Shown piece by piece: positions 7,573-17,348 of a stretch of 64,000 nucleotides of DNA (position 1 is the stretch's first letter; the number at the start of each line of letters is the position of its first letter). Below the pieces are notes generated by a model. That model saw only the letters and a program-made list of their open reading frames with translations, did no database searches and was not told the origin of the DNA. Position numbers and translations under genes: made by a program. The stretch comes from an uncultured Pseudomonas sp. (GTDB lineage Bacteria; Pseudomonadota; Gammaproteobacteria; Pseudomonadales; Pseudomonadaceae). The stretch covers positions 3,534,001-3,598,000 of the forward strand of contig NZ_OX044366.1 of the NCBI RefSeq assembly GCF_943846705.1. Reading direction: 5' to 3'.

Positions 7573-10116
7573 ATGAAAACGGGTTACAAAGAAACCTTAC
7601 TGCGCTATTTGCCCCAAATACTCACAGGTATTTTCACTACCCTGCTGCTGTTCAGCACACTGCTGATCGGCCGTAACTGGATAACAAACGGCGACGTTAT
7701 TCGCGAGCAACTCAACCGTGAAATGCGCTTTGCCCTACAGAGCAAAGCCAGCGAAGTTGAAGGCATCCTGCAGCGCACCTACCACACTATCCGCACCATT
7801 TCGCTACTCCCCGGTGTGCGGGAAATTGCCCCGAACAATCGCAGCAGCGATAAAGAAGACGTAGTTGTCACAGGGCGCATCTCACAAGCTGACTTCGACA
7901 CAGTCCAACAACTGTATAACCACGTAGCGGCATCGGTCGCGGTGTCGGAAATCTACTTAGTGCTCGACGGCTTTGATCCCAACAAAGGGCAAGTGCCATT
8001 TTTGATGTTCGATCACGTGATCCTTGACCGCTTTCATCAGCAGCTAGATGAGCCCCCAGGCTCAGACCCTGACCATCCAGAGGAATATGAGGAGGCCGAG
8101 TATCAGGACTATGTTCGCCAATTGGCGCTACTTCGCCAGCGCCCAAATCCAATCGGCAATGACCTGAATGCGATCACGCCGATCGCTTCTGGCGAATTAC
8201 TCACTTGTGATAACTCACAATACCTCTCTCTGGCTGAGCGCGACCCTCGTAACGCGATGGGCTTTAGCCTTTCAGTGCCTATTTATGGGCTAAACGACGG
8301 CAGGTTTACTGGTTTAGTGACCGCCATATTGCGCAGCAACGTGATGGAAGCTGCACTGCTTGGCTGGCCACTGCTGCCTACCCATGAAGAGGAATGGAGG
8401 CAACTCAGACGGTTACTGGGAAACTCACTCGACACCACCCCCGTCAACTACATGCTTGAAAACGTCCGCACCGGCATACGCATTTTCGATCGGCGCAACA
8501 CCTACTGGGCTAGCGCCGAGCAAGAGCGCGAACCAACGGTATTTCAAGCCACCAAAGCATTCAGGGAAGCCGGCACTGAAGACTGGCAATTACACAGCTA
8601 TGTCTCACACGATGAGTTGCAAAGCGCCCTCGCCGATGCCGACCAAACCGCCTTGTGGCAATTTCTTGCTGTTGCCTCTGTGCTCTCGCTCGCATGGCTT
8701 CTAATAGCTCTGGCTCTGCGTACCCAACTAAAAGCACAGCGCTCAATGGAGAAGCTAGCCAATACAGACGTATTAACCGGGCTGCCAAACCGGCGCTTTT
8801 TAATGGAGCGCCTGCAGCACACCATTGCCCTCAGCGTACGCACTAAACAAGCAGGGGCATTAATCTTTATTGATCTGGATAATTTCAAAACCCTCAACGA
8901 CACCCGCGGTCATGAGATGGGCGATATGCTGTTGCATGAGGTCGCCCGGCGGCTTAGCGCTACGGTACGTGATGTCGACACTGTGGCCCGACTAGGCGGC
9001 GATGAATTTGTCGTACTCGTCCAGCACCTAAACAATGACAACACTGACCTACTGCAGCCCGTCACGGTGATTGTCGAAAAAATCCAACGCTGTTTGAATC
9101 AGCCTTATGTGCTTGAGGGTCACATGCACACCTGTTTTTCAAGCATGGGTATTGCGCTATTCAGTGGCGAGCGACAAAGCGCCTCAGAGTTAATGACCCA
9201 CGCTGATTTAGCGATGTATCAGGCCAAAGCTAATGGGCGTAATTGCTTCTGTTTTTTTGCATCCCCCATGTTGTTACAGGCACAAGAGCGAGCCAACCTA
9301 GAGTCCGAGTTGCGCAGCGCCGTACAACGCGATGAGTTTGTTTTGTATTTCCAGGCCCAGGTAGATCAAACCAACTGCATCCGTGGCGCCGAAGCACTGG
9401 TGCGCTGGCAGTCGCCGCAACGTGGCCTGATCGGCCCGCAAGACTTCATTGCCCTGTGTGAGGATTCCGGCCTGATCATCCCACTGGGCAATAAAATTTT
9501 AGAACTCGCCTGCCTGCAAATCGCCGAGTGGGCGCGAGTTCCGACACTGCAGTCGCTTACCGTCGCGGTGAACATCAGCGCCCGACAAATACTGCACCCT
9601 GATTTTGTCGAGCAGGTGCTATCCGCTCTAAAACAAACTAAAGCCAATCCCGCCCGGCTCAAACTGGAGTTAACCGAAAGTTTGTTTGTTTATGACATGA
9701 CCAACATCATCAGCAAGATGTCCATCTTAAGCGCCGCCGGCATTTTATTTTCGCTGGACGACTTCGGCACAGGTTACTCATCTCTGTCGTATCTGAAAAA
9801 ACTGCCGTTTCACCAATTGAAAATTGATCGATCCTTTGTTGCCGATATTAACGATATTAGCGACAAACACGATGGCTCCTCTCTAGTGCGCACGATCATT
9901 ACCCTGGGTCACGCATTAAACTTGGAGGTGATCGCTGAGGGCGTAGAGACCCAACAACAACGCGAGTTTTTACTTAAAAATGGCTGCCAGCTCTACCAAG
10001 GCTATCTATTCAGTAAACCGATTCCAGCCAGCGCCTTTGTCGACCTTATAAAGCATCGCAATGATCAAGCGACGCCCCCTCAGGAAACGTCGCCTTCTTG
10101 CACTGTGCGCGGGTAG
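7573..10116 (+). CDS. Membrane GGDEF-EAL protein (cyclic-di-GMP turnover)
   Basis: A bifunctional signalling protein of 847 residues. An N-terminal helix (about 16-38) and a second one just before the catalytic part bracket a periplasmic sensor region that I cannot assign to a family. The GGDEF domain keeps RLGGDEFVVL and an inhibitory RxxD five residues upstream (RDVD). The EAL domain keeps EALVRW, ELTES, DDFGTGYSSL and EGVETQQQ, so both synthesis and breakdown of c-di-GMP are possible in principle. The ATG at 7573 is chosen for its AAGGGGTG Shine-Dalgarno. Monocistronic. Confidence 0.9.
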   Translation: MKTGYKETLLRYLPQILTGIFTTLLLFSTLLIGRNWITNGDVIREQLNREMRFALQSKASEVEGILQRTYHTIRTISLLPGVREIAPNNRSSDKEDVVVTGRISQADFDTVQQLYNHVAASVAVSEIYLVLDGFDPNKGQVPFLMFDHVILDRFHQQLDEPPGSDPDHPEEYEEAEYQDYVRQLALLRQRPNPIGNDLNAITPIASGELLTCDNSQYLSLAERDPRNAMGFSLSVPIYGLNDGRFTGLVTAILRSNVMEAALLGWPLLPTHEEEWRQLRRLLGNSLDTTPVNYMLENVRTGIRIFDRRNTYWASAEQEREPTVFQATKAFREAGTEDWQLHSYVSHDELQSALADADQTALWQFLAVASVLSLAWLLIALALRTQLKAQRSMEKLANTDVLTGLPNRRFLMERLQHTIALSVRTKQAGALIFIDLDNFKTLNDTRGHEMGDMLLHEVARRLSATVRDVDTVARLGGDEFVVLVQHLNNDNTDLLQPVTVIVEKIQRCLNQPYVLEGHMHTCFSSMGIALFSGERQSASELMTHADLAMYQAKANGRNCFCFFASPMLLQAQERANLESELRSAVQRDEFVLYFQAQVDQTNCIRGAEALVRWQSPQRGLIGPQDFIALCEDSGLIIPLGNKILELACLQIAEWARVPTLQSLTVAVNISARQILHPDFVEQVLSALKQTKANPARLKLELTESLFVYDMTNIISKMSILSAAGILFSLDDFGTGYSSLSYLKKLPFHQLKIDRSFVADINDISDKHDGSSLVRTIITLGHALNLEVIAEGVETQQQREFLLKNGCQLYQGYLFSKPIPASAFVDLIKHRNDQATPPQETSPSCTVRG

Positions 10117-10264
10117 TTTGCTGGGGCTGGGGCAGCTCATCTCAGATTGTTAAGTGGCTAGACACAAGCAGTTGAGCCACACAGCGCGCCTGTCACCATC
10201 ACCGAAATGTTCTGCTTTACGCAGTCCATGAAGAGCTGACTCGCCACCGAATACGGTCGCGCGG

Positions 10265-11101
10265 CTAACCTTGCACAGTGCTCCAATCAATCCACTGTAA
10301 CTGCCAGGTCGCCAGAATCAGCAAGCCGAAACCGATGCGGTACCAGGCAAAGGCTGCATAGCTGTGATTGCCGATAAATTTGAGCAGCGCCCGCACTGCA
10401 ATCATGGCGAAGATAAACGAGGTGACAAAGCCGATGGCAAACACTGGCAGATCACTGGCCTGAAACAGATCGCGGTACTTGTAGCCGGAGTACACGGCAG
10501 CGCCAACCATGGTCGGCATAGCGAGGAAGAAGGAAAACTCGGTCGCCGCCTTGCGCGACAAACCGAACAACAGGCCACCGATAATCGTCGCACCCGAGCG
10601 GGAAGTACCAGGAATCATCGCCAGGCATTGGGCGAAGCCGATCTTCAGTGCATCCTTCCAGGTCATCTCATCCACGCTCTCCGCGTGCACCAGATGTTGA
10701 CGCCGCTCAGCCCACAGCATGATCACTCCGCCGACCACCAGCGCCAGGGCTACAGTGATCGGGTTGAACAGGTAATGATGGATAAGATCGGCAAACAGCA
10801 CACCCAGCACTACTGCCGGCAGGAAGGCAATCAGTAGATTAGCCGTGAAGCGTTGCGCCTGGGGCTCTGTTGGTAAACCCACCACGATATCGAGAATCTT
10901 GCGCCGGTACTCCCACACCACCGCGAGAATCGCCCCCAGCTGGATGATGATGTTGAAGGCCATCGCCCGCTCGCCGCCAAACCCAATCAGGTCAGCGACA
11001 ATGATCTGGTGCCCGGTGCTGGAAATCGGCAGAAACTCGGTAATACCCTCAACGATACCCAGAATCAGCGCCTGAACAGCCACCCAAAGATCCATCCCCA
11101 C
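10265..11101 (-). CDS. uppP: Undecaprenyl-diphosphatase
   Basis: Integral membrane phosphatase recycling the lipid carrier for peptidoglycan and other envelope polymers (BacA/UppP). Signature motifs are GITEFLPISSTGHQI near residues 19-33 and PGTSRSGATIIGG in the middle. Several hydrophobic helices span the 278 residues, the normal length. No partner gene. Confidence 0.95.
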   Translation of the reverse strand: MGMDLWVAVQALILGIVEGITEFLPISSTGHQIIVADLIGFGGERAMAFNIIIQLGAILAVVWEYRRKILDIVVGLPTEPQAQRFTANLLIAFLPAVVLGVLFADLIHHYLFNPITVALALVVGGVIMLWAERRQHLVHAESVDEMTWKDALKIGFAQCLAMIPGTSRSGATIIGGLLFGLSRKAATEFSFFLAMPTMVGAAVYSGYKYRDLFQASDLPVFAIGFVTSFIFAMIAVRALLKFIGNHSYAAFAWYRIGFGLLILATWQLQWIDWSTVQG

Positions 11102-11357
11102 TCCTAAATACGGGCCTTACCCGGCGCCTATAAAACACATGATGATCAACGTAAAAAGATGACCAGTCCGCCCCTAAAAGGGCTTATGCCAAACAGAAAA
11201 AACAGACAAATCACATACTTAACCCGCAATGGCGCAAATCCTAACAGAGAAGCGGCACACATGGCGCATGCCGACTGCGCCATCACTCACTGCACGGTTC
11301 GTTCAATAAAACCCCAGGCGATCATCCACCGGCAGGTTGCCTGGCTAGCAACTAGCC

Positions 11358-11384
11358 TAAAGTCTAAGATAGCCAAGCAGATCT
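11358..11384 (+). promoter_or_regulatory. Candidate sigma-28 (FliA) promoter of the chemoreceptor gene
   Basis: TAAAGTCT, an 11-base spacer and GCAGATCT fit the flagellar sigma-28 pattern TAAAGTTT-N11-GCCGATAA, with a strong -35 half and a weaker -10 half. It ends about 50 bases before the chemoreceptor ATG. The rest of the 334-base gap after uppP shows no gene; a 76-codon open frame at 11159-11389 has no supporting features. Confidence 0.5.
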
Positions 11385-11435
11385 CTTGATCTATAAGAGG
11401 CTGCCAACACTTAAAACAATAATGGAAACAACGCT

Positions 11436-13070
11436 ATGAATAGCCTGCGCAGCCTGCCCATCAACCGTCGCTTATGGCTAATTTTGCTGGTCGCCATCGC
11501 CATGCTGGTTATTCAGGGCGCTTTGCTGCTCAAGCAGGTCCATGCTGATCTGTATGCCGCAAAAGCCGAGAAAACCCAGCACGTGGTACAGAGCGCGACT
11601 GGCATCCTGCAGCATTATCAAAGCCTGGAAGCGGCAGGCACCCTGACCCGCGAAGCAGCACAGAAGCAGGCAATGGAAACTATCCGTGGGCTGCGTTATG
11701 CCGGCCAGGAATACTTCTGGATCAATGACCAGACACCGATCATGGTCATGCACCCGACCAACCCTAAACTGGAAGGCCAGAACCTGTCTGGTTTCAAGGA
11801 CCCCGACGGCAAAGCGCTGTTCAATGAAATGGTCGCCATCAGCAAGAGCCAGGGCGCTGGTCAGGTCGATTACCGCTGGCCCAAACCAGGGGCCAGCGAC
11901 CCAGTGCCAAAGGTTTCCTATGTACAGCTGTTTCAGCCGTGGGGCTGGATCATCGGCTCTGGTGTCTATGTCGATGATGTGCAGGCCGAGTTTCAGACTC
12001 AGGCAGTCAACGCCATAGTGGTTGGCCTGGCGATTGCTGTGCTGCTGGCCGTACTGGTGGTGCTGATCTTGCGCAGCATTACCCAACCCCTGCAGCAAGC
12101 CGTTAGTGCCATGGCCAATATCGCCAGTGGCGATGGCGACCTGACGCGCACCCTTGACACCCGTGGCAACGATGAGCTGACCGCCCTGTCCCGCCACTTC
12201 AACGCCTTTACCGACAAGCTACGCCTGGTGGTCAAACAGTCTCTCGACTCGGCCGGTCAACTCGACACTGCCGCGCGTGACCTCGGCCAGGTTTCCGCTC
12301 AGGCGCACCAGCACAGCCAGCAACAGTCACAACAAATGGAACTCGTTGCCACTGCGATCAACGAGGTGACCTACGCCGTACAGGACGTAGCGAAGAACGC
12401 CGAGCACGCCTCATCCGAAGTGCATGCAGCCGAAGAACAGGCCCTGCAAGGCCAGCAGAACATCGAAAGCAGCCTGCGCCAAATCAACGACTTATCCGCC
12501 ACTATCGAGCAGGCCGTGACGGTGATTCAGGCCCTGGCACAGGAAAGCACGCAGATCGGCAGCGTATTGGAGGTCATCCGCTCGATTGCCGACCAGACCA
12601 ACCTACTGGCGCTCAATGCTGCAATCGAAGCGGCCCGGGCTGGCGAACAAGGGCGTGGCTTTGCCGTGGTGGCTGATGAGGTGCGTCTGCTGGCGCAGCG
12701 CACGCAAAAATCCACGGCAGAAATTCAGGTGATGATCGAGCGTCTGCAAGGCAACTCTGAGGCCGCGGTTAAAGTGATCAATGACAGCAGCCAAGCCTCA
12801 CAATTGACCATTGAACAAGCCAGCCAAGCCGGTGCAAGCCTTACCCTAATCGCCAGCGGGCTGCGCAATCTCAGCGGTTTAAACGCTTCCATCGCCAGTG
12901 CGACGCTGCAACAATCACACGTGGTCGAAGACATCAATCAAAACGTCACCCAGGCAGCCAGCCTGGCCCATAACAATGCCTTGGCGGCGCAACAGTCCAG
13001 TGATGCCGGGCAACATTTGGGCCAATTGGCTGAGCAGCTAAACCAGCTACTTGGGCAGTTCCGGGCATAA
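11436..13070 (+). CDS. Methyl-accepting chemotaxis protein with single Cache domain
   Basis: A transmembrane chemoreceptor of 544 residues. Transmembrane helix 1 lies at about 12-30. The periplasmic part has the Cache_2 hallmarks GLRYAGQEYFWI, MVMHPTNPKLEG and FQPWGWIIGSGVYVDD, which usually bind small organic acids. Transmembrane helix 2 at about 188-212 leads to HAMP and the signalling domain with the hairpin tip IADQTNLLALNAAIEAARAGE. There is no C-terminal CheR-binding pentapeptide. A gene of unknown function follows after seven bases. The ligand cannot be told from sequence. Confidence 0.92.
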   Translation: MNSLRSLPINRRLWLILLVAIAMLVIQGALLLKQVHADLYAAKAEKTQHVVQSATGILQHYQSLEAAGTLTREAAQKQAMETIRGLRYAGQEYFWINDQTPIMVMHPTNPKLEGQNLSGFKDPDGKALFNEMVAISKSQGAGQVDYRWPKPGASDPVPKVSYVQLFQPWGWIIGSGVYVDDVQAEFQTQAVNAIVVGLAIAVLLAVLVVLILRSITQPLQQAVSAMANIASGDGDLTRTLDTRGNDELTALSRHFNAFTDKLRLVVKQSLDSAGQLDTAARDLGQVSAQAHQHSQQQSQQMELVATAINEVTYAVQDVAKNAEHASSEVHAAEEQALQGQQNIESSLRQINDLSATIEQAVTVIQALAQESTQIGSVLEVIRSIADQTNLLALNAAIEAARAGEQGRGFAVVADEVRLLAQRTQKSTAEIQVMIERLQGNSEAAVKVINDSSQASQLTIEQASQAGASLTLIASGLRNLSGLNASIASATLQQSHVVEDINQNVTQAASLAHNNALAAQQSSDAGQHLGQLAEQLNQLLGQFRA

Positions 13071-13077
13071 GGAATAC

Positions 13078-13695
13078 ATGAGCAGCATGGAACACCAGGA
13101 AGTCGACCTAACCAAACCGCAGAATCAGGACTTGATCTGGGACCTGGACAGCATTGCCCGGCGCGGGCTGGCCGAGCGCTTTATCAAGCTGTTCGAGAAC
13201 CGCCTGTGCGTTTACTCTGAGTCGACACGCCAGCTGTACACCAACTACGACCTGCACTTCCCCAGTGACCTGGGCCGCAAGATGGTGGTGCTGCCCAACC
13301 CCTACGCCTTCCATGACACCCTGCACGGCATTGACGCTCAGGCGATACGCAAGACCGGGCTCTGCATACTGCCCGGTGTGGTGCTAAACAAGCCGGGATT
13401 ACTGCTGACGACCATGATCAAGGAAGGTGGCCCTAAACCGAAGACGATGCCATTCAAACCTGCGCTGGCGCAGATCATCAGTAACCAGAAAAAGGCCGGC
13501 GATATTTTCCTGCCGATCATGATAAAAGGCGACTTGCGCGAATTTAATCAGCAGATGCCCTATATCCACCTACACCGGCTACAGGTCAGCCGCCTGACTC
13601 GGCTGTCCGCCTTTGAATGCGACGATATCCAACAGACCATCACACGCAAACTGCTGATGCTCTATCGCCAGGCCGACAGCCTCAACTGCCAATAA
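13078..13695 (+). CDS. Protein of unknown function following the chemoreceptor
   Basis: A 205-residue soluble protein that I do not recognise. It has no signal peptide or membrane segment. Features include an acidic N-terminus, a basic centre (KEGGPKPKTMPFKP) and a C-terminal stretch ending in a helix TRKLLMLYRQADSL. The ATG at 13078 follows GGAATAC; an upstream in-frame start would overlap the chemoreceptor and lacks a better site. Only seven bases separate it from that gene, and a terminator follows, so the two form a small operon. A role linked to signalling is an inference from position only. Confidence 0.7.
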   Translation: MSSMEHQEVDLTKPQNQDLIWDLDSIARRGLAERFIKLFENRLCVYSESTRQLYTNYDLHFPSDLGRKMVVLPNPYAFHDTLHGIDAQAIRKTGLCILPGVVLNKPGLLLTTMIKEGGPKPKTMPFKPALAQIISNQKKAGDIFLPIMIKGDLREFNQQMPYIHLHRLQVSRLTRLSAFECDDIQQTITRKLLMLYRQADSLNCQ

Positions 13696-13720
13696 ATCGC
13701 TTTGGGGTCTCCAGATAAAA

Positions 13721-13750
13721 GCGGGCCCTCGTTACCGAGGGCCCGCTTGG
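13721..13750 (+). terminator. Strong hairpin after the chemoreceptor operon
   Basis: GCGGGCCCTC, loop GTTACC, GAGGGCCCGC make a perfect 10-bp stem followed by TTGGTCGTT. The U tract is poor, but the stem and position support termination. Confidence 0.7.
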
Positions 13751-13785
13751 TCGTTAGAAACGGCAAATGGCTGCGCTGGGGGGCT

Positions 13786-13899
13786 CTACTGCTGGCTAAC
13801 CCAAAACACCACGCTGGCGACGAAAATCACAATTAAGGCCAATATGGCCTTGGCATCTACCACACTGTCCGCGTTATCCGGTTCGCTATGTTCGGTCAT
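13786..13899 (-). CDS. 37-residue single-pass membrane protein
   Basis: A small gene on the minus strand. It has an ATG at 13899 preceded by AGGGGT at a good distance, an acidic N-terminus (MTEHSEPDNADSVVDAK), one hydrophobic helix (residues 18-34) and a short tail WVSQQ, then TAG. The layout, an acidic cytoplasmic head and one transmembrane helix, is that of a real small membrane protein. It is divergent from cysI and separate from the operon downstream of it. Function unknown. Confidence 0.6.
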   Translation of the reverse strand: MTEHSEPDNADSVVDAKAILALIVIFVASVVFWVSQQ

Positions 13900-14137
13900 G
13901 GACTACCCCTGTTGTTGTGTTTATGGGTGAATCGCTTGTTGCAGTTAAGACCAGCGCTCCCGCTTACTCAAGCCGAACCGCTATGTTCAACCACCGCCTT
14001 ATCCTTTTAAGTTCTTTCCATATACTCAAACATCACTTTTGCGCATAACCCCGAGCTGGTATCTTCCACCAGCTCCGCCAGGAGTGCGCGGCCGTGCGCG
14101 CCGATTAGCTGTAAAAAGCCTGATAACAGGACACCAC

Positions 14138-15796
14138 ATGTACGTATACGACCAGTACGACCAAAAAATCGTCGAAGACCGCGTCAAGCAGTATCGCGAT
14201 CAAACCCGCCGTTACCTGGCTGGCGAGCTGAGCGGCGAAGAATTCCGCCCGCTGCGCCTGCAAAATGGCCTGTATATCCAGCGCTTTGCGCCGATGCTGC
14301 GCGTTGCCGTGCCGTACGGCCTGATGTCATCCGCGCAAGTGCGCATGATGGCCAAGATTGCCCGCGACTACGACAAGGGCTACGCGCACATCAGCACCCG
14401 CCAGAACGTGCAGTTCAACTGGCCGGACCTCGAAGATGTTCCCGATATTCTCGCCGAGCTGGCCACCGTGCAGATGCACGCGATTCAGACCAGCGGCAAC
14501 TGCATCCGTAACACCACCACCGACCAGTTCGCCGGTGTAGCCAAGGATGAAATCATCGACCCGCGCCCCTGGTGCGAGATCATCCGCCAGTGGTCGACCT
14601 TCCACCCGGAATTCACCCACCTACCGCGCAAGTTCAAAATTGCGGTCAACGGCTCGGTGAGTGATCGCGCGGCGATCGAAGTGCACGACATCGGCCTGGA
14701 AGCCGTACAGAACGAGGCCGGTGAGTTGGGCTTCCGTGTCTCCGTCGGCGGCGGCCTGGGCCGTACCCCGATCGTCGGCAGCTTTATCAACGAATTCTTG
14801 CCGTGGCAGCACCTGATCAGCTACCTCGACGCCATCCTGCGTGTGTACAACCGCTACGGCCGTCGTGATAACAAGTACAAGGCGCGCATCAAGATTCTGG
14901 TCAAGGCCCTCACCCCTGACGTATTCGCCGAGCGCGTTGAGGCCGAGTGGGCGCACCTGAAAGACGGCCCGAGCACCCTGACCGAAGCTGAAGTGGCGCG
15001 CGTTGCCGCGCACTTTATCGACCCAAGCTACAAGGCTCTCGACGATCAGGACGCCGCACTTGCTGCACTGGATGCCGAGCACCCTGGGTTTGCCCGTTGG
15101 CGTCAGCGCAACACCTTTGCCCATAAGCAGCCAGGCTATGTCGCCGTGACCCTGTCGCTCAAGCCAACAGGCGTGGCACCGGGTGATGTGACCGACAAAC
15201 AGTTTGACGCCATTGCCGACCTGGCCGATCGCTACAGCTTTGGCGAAGTGCGCAACAGCCATAATCAGAACATCATTCTGGCTGATGTTGAGCAAGCGCA
15301 GCTGTTCAGCCTCTGGGGCGAGCTGCGTGAGCATGGTTTTGCCACGCCAAACGTCGGCCTGCTGACCGACATCATCTGCTGCCCGGGCGGTGACTTCTGC
15401 TCTCTGGCCAACGCCAAGTCAATCCCGATTGCCGAAGCCATTCAGCGCCGTTTCGATGACTTGGACTACCTATTCGACATCGGCAACATCGACCTGAACA
15501 TCTCCGGTTGCATGAACGCCTGCGGTCACCACCACGTCGGCCACATCGGCATCCTTGGGGTGGACAAGAAAGGTCAGGAGTTCTATCAGGTGTCCCTCGG
15601 CGGCAGCGCCGGTCGTGACGCCAGCCTGGCACAGATTCTTGGCCCATCCTTCGCCGAAGCGGACATGGCTGACGTAGTCGACAAGATCGTCAAAGTCTAT
15701 GTCGAGCAGCGCACTGAAGAAGAGAGTTTCCTCGACACCTTCCGCCGTATCGGTGTCGCCCCGTTCAAGGAGCGCGTATATGCAGCGAATCATTAA
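14138..15796 (+). CDS. cysI: Sulfite reductase hemoprotein (nitrite/sulfite reductase)
   Basis: Reduces sulfite to sulfide in assimilatory sulfur metabolism using a siroheme coupled to a 4Fe-4S cluster. The cluster ligands are seen in CCPGGDFCSLANAK and ISGCMNACGHHH in the C-terminal third; the N-terminal half has STRQNVQFNW and TSGNCIRNTTTDQFAG. The length is 552 residues. The ATG at 14138 is chosen because conserved sequence (MYVYDQYDQ) starts there; the frame upstream is open but unlike the family. The next gene overlaps its end by 17 bases, a pairing common in pseudomonads. Confidence 0.94.
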   Translation: MYVYDQYDQKIVEDRVKQYRDQTRRYLAGELSGEEFRPLRLQNGLYIQRFAPMLRVAVPYGLMSSAQVRMMAKIARDYDKGYAHISTRQNVQFNWPDLEDVPDILAELATVQMHAIQTSGNCIRNTTTDQFAGVAKDEIIDPRPWCEIIRQWSTFHPEFTHLPRKFKIAVNGSVSDRAAIEVHDIGLEAVQNEAGELGFRVSVGGGLGRTPIVGSFINEFLPWQHLISYLDAILRVYNRYGRRDNKYKARIKILVKALTPDVFAERVEAEWAHLKDGPSTLTEAEVARVAAHFIDPSYKALDDQDAALAALDAEHPGFARWRQRNTFAHKQPGYVAVTLSLKPTGVAPGDVTDKQFDAIADLADRYSFGEVRNSHNQNIILADVEQAQLFSLWGELREHGFATPNVGLLTDIICCPGGDFCSLANAKSIPIAEAIQRRFDDLDYLFDIGNIDLNISGCMNACGHHHVGHIGILGVDKKGQEFYQVSLGGSAGRDASLAQILGPSFAEADMADVVDKIVKVYVEQRTEEESFLDTFRRIGVAPFKERVYAANH

Positions 15797-16277
15797 GAAC
15801 GGTCAGCTGGTCGATGAAAGCTGGCACCTGTTGCCCAAGGACGCCACGCTGGACGGCATTTCCAACTGCGACGACCTGATTGTGCCGCTGAGCCTGTGGG
15901 TCGAGCACAGCACGGCGCTCAAGGCCCGCGATGGCGGCCTGGGCGTGTGGCTGGAAGCGGGTGAGGAAATCGAAGAAATCGCCGATCAGCTGGATAACTT
16001 CCAGGTGATCGCGCTGAATTTCCCAGCCTTCACCGATGGCCGCCACTGCTCCACCGCCTACCTGTTGCGCAACCGCTACGGTTACACCGGTGAAGTACGC
16101 GCCATTGGCGACGTGCTGCGCGACCAGCTGTTCTCCTACCTGCGCGTGGGCTTCGATGCCTTTGCTCTGCGTGAGGACAAAGACCCGCAGGATGCCTTGA
16201 AAGCCTTCGAGGAGTTCAGCGAGGTTTATCAGGCCTCCACGGACCAGCCACTGCCGCTGTTCCGTCGCCGCGCCTGA
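15780..16277 (+). CDS. DUF934 protein, sulfite reductase partner
   Basis: A 165-residue member of the DUF934 family, almost always encoded directly after cysI-type genes and thought to support sulfite reduction. Its start (MQRIIKNGQLVD) lies inside the cysI coding end with AAGGAG upstream, so translation is probably coupled. Conserved segments are FPAFTDGRHCSTAYLLR near 80-96 and VGFDAFALRE near 122-131. A terminator follows at 16295. Confidence 0.9.
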   Translation: MQRIIKNGQLVDESWHLLPKDATLDGISNCDDLIVPLSLWVEHSTALKARDGGLGVWLEAGEEIEEIADQLDNFQVIALNFPAFTDGRHCSTAYLLRNRYGYTGEVRAIGDVLRDQLFSYLRVGFDAFALREDKDPQDALKAFEEFSEVYQASTDQPLPLFRRRA

Positions 16278-16294
16278 TCTAGGCATGCAAGGTA

Positions 16295-16320
16295 AAAGGC
16301 CCGGTGATCCGGGCCTTTTC
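16295..16320. terminator. Bidirectional intrinsic terminator
   Basis: AAAAGGCCCGG, loop TGAT, CCGGGCCTTTT: a perfect stem with A/T ends between the convergent DUF934 and reductase genes. Confidence 0.88.
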
Positions 16321-16333
16321 ATATCCGCGACAT

Positions 16334-17323
16334 TTAGTCCACGTTGACCAGCACGCGCCCGACCTGCTTGCCCGCCAGCACCTGAGCAATCGCCTCTGGC
16401 AATTGCTCAAGCGTCACTTCGCTGACCAACGCATCGAGATTGACCTTCCACTGCAGCGACAGCTTGTCCCACATTGACGCCTTGACCACCAGCGGCAGCT
16501 CGACCGAGTCGACCCCAAGCAGATTCACCCCGCGCAGGATAAACGGCAGCACACTGCCCTTGAAGCCCACACCAGCCGTCAGGCCACAACAGGCAACGCT
16601 GGCACCATAGCGCAGCGACTTGACCACGTTAAACAGGATGTCCCCGCCTACGCAGTCCACCGCGCCAGCCCACTGTTCTTTGAGCATCGGCTTATCGCTA
16701 CCGTCCTGCAGCTCGGAGCGCAGCACAATCTGCTGTGCGCCTAGCGCCTTGAGGTACTCGCCCTGCTCCGCCTTGCCCGTCGATGCCGCCACGCGGTAAC
16801 CCAGGGTGGTGAGCAAAGCCACCGCCACACTGCCCACGCCACCAGTGGCCCCAGTCACCAGCACAGTGCCAGCATCTGGCGTCAGTCCGGCCTGCTCAAG
16901 CTTGTCCACACAGAGCGCGGCCGTCAGTCCGGCGGTACCCAAAATCATCGCCTCACGCATCGACAAACCCTTGGGCCGTTTCAACGCCCAGCTCGCCGGG
17001 ATACGGATGTACTGGGCGAAGCCGCCTGAGGTGTTCATGCCGAGGTCGTAACCCGTGATGATGACCTCATCGCCGGCGCCAAACTCGGCCACGCTGGAAG
17101 CTTCCACCACACCAGCAGCATCAATGCCCGGGGTGTGCGGAAAACTTTTGGTTACGCCGCGGTTGCCACTGGCCGACAAGGCGTCCTTGTAGTTGAGCGA
17201 GGAATACTTGACCCGAATCAGCAACTCACCGGCCGGTAACTCGTCGATATCACGCTGGACAATCACCTGCTCAAAACCACCCGCTACATTTTCACGGGCT
17301 TGTAGTGCACTGAACTTGCTCAT
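16334..17323 (-). CDS. YhdH/YhfP (AcuI-like) NADPH-dependent oxidoreductase
   Basis: A zinc-free medium-chain dehydrogenase/reductase of 329 residues. Clear family marks are VKYSSLNYKDALSASGN near 38-54, the PGIDAAGVV segment, and the nucleotide-binding VTGATGGVGSVAVALL near 155-170. Homologues reduce acrylyl-CoA to propionyl-CoA or act as quinone reductases; the sequence alone does not decide which. It is on the same strand as sohB and 25 bases after its stop, so they may share a transcript. Confidence 0.87.
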   Translation of the reverse strand: MSKFSALQARENVAGGFEQVIVQRDIDELPAGELLIRVKYSSLNYKDALSASGNRGVTKSFPHTPGIDAAGVVEASSVAEFGAGDEVIITGYDLGMNTSGGFAQYIRIPASWALKRPKGLSMREAMILGTAGLTAALCVDKLEQAGLTPDAGTVLVTGATGGVGSVAVALLTTLGYRVAASTGKAEQGEYLKALGAQQIVLRSELQDGSDKPMLKEQWAGAVDCVGGDILFNVVKSLRYGASVACCGLTAGVGFKGSVLPFILRGVNLLGVDSVELPLVVKASMWDKLSLQWKVNLDALVSEVTLEQLPEAIAQVLAGKQVGRVLVNVD

Positions 17324-17348
17324 GTTCTTCCTCTGTATGACGGTACGA

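Noticed and set aside
14621..15334. Long antisense frame within cysI
   Set aside because: Lies wholly inside a conserved gene, with no ribosome-binding site or recognisable domain.
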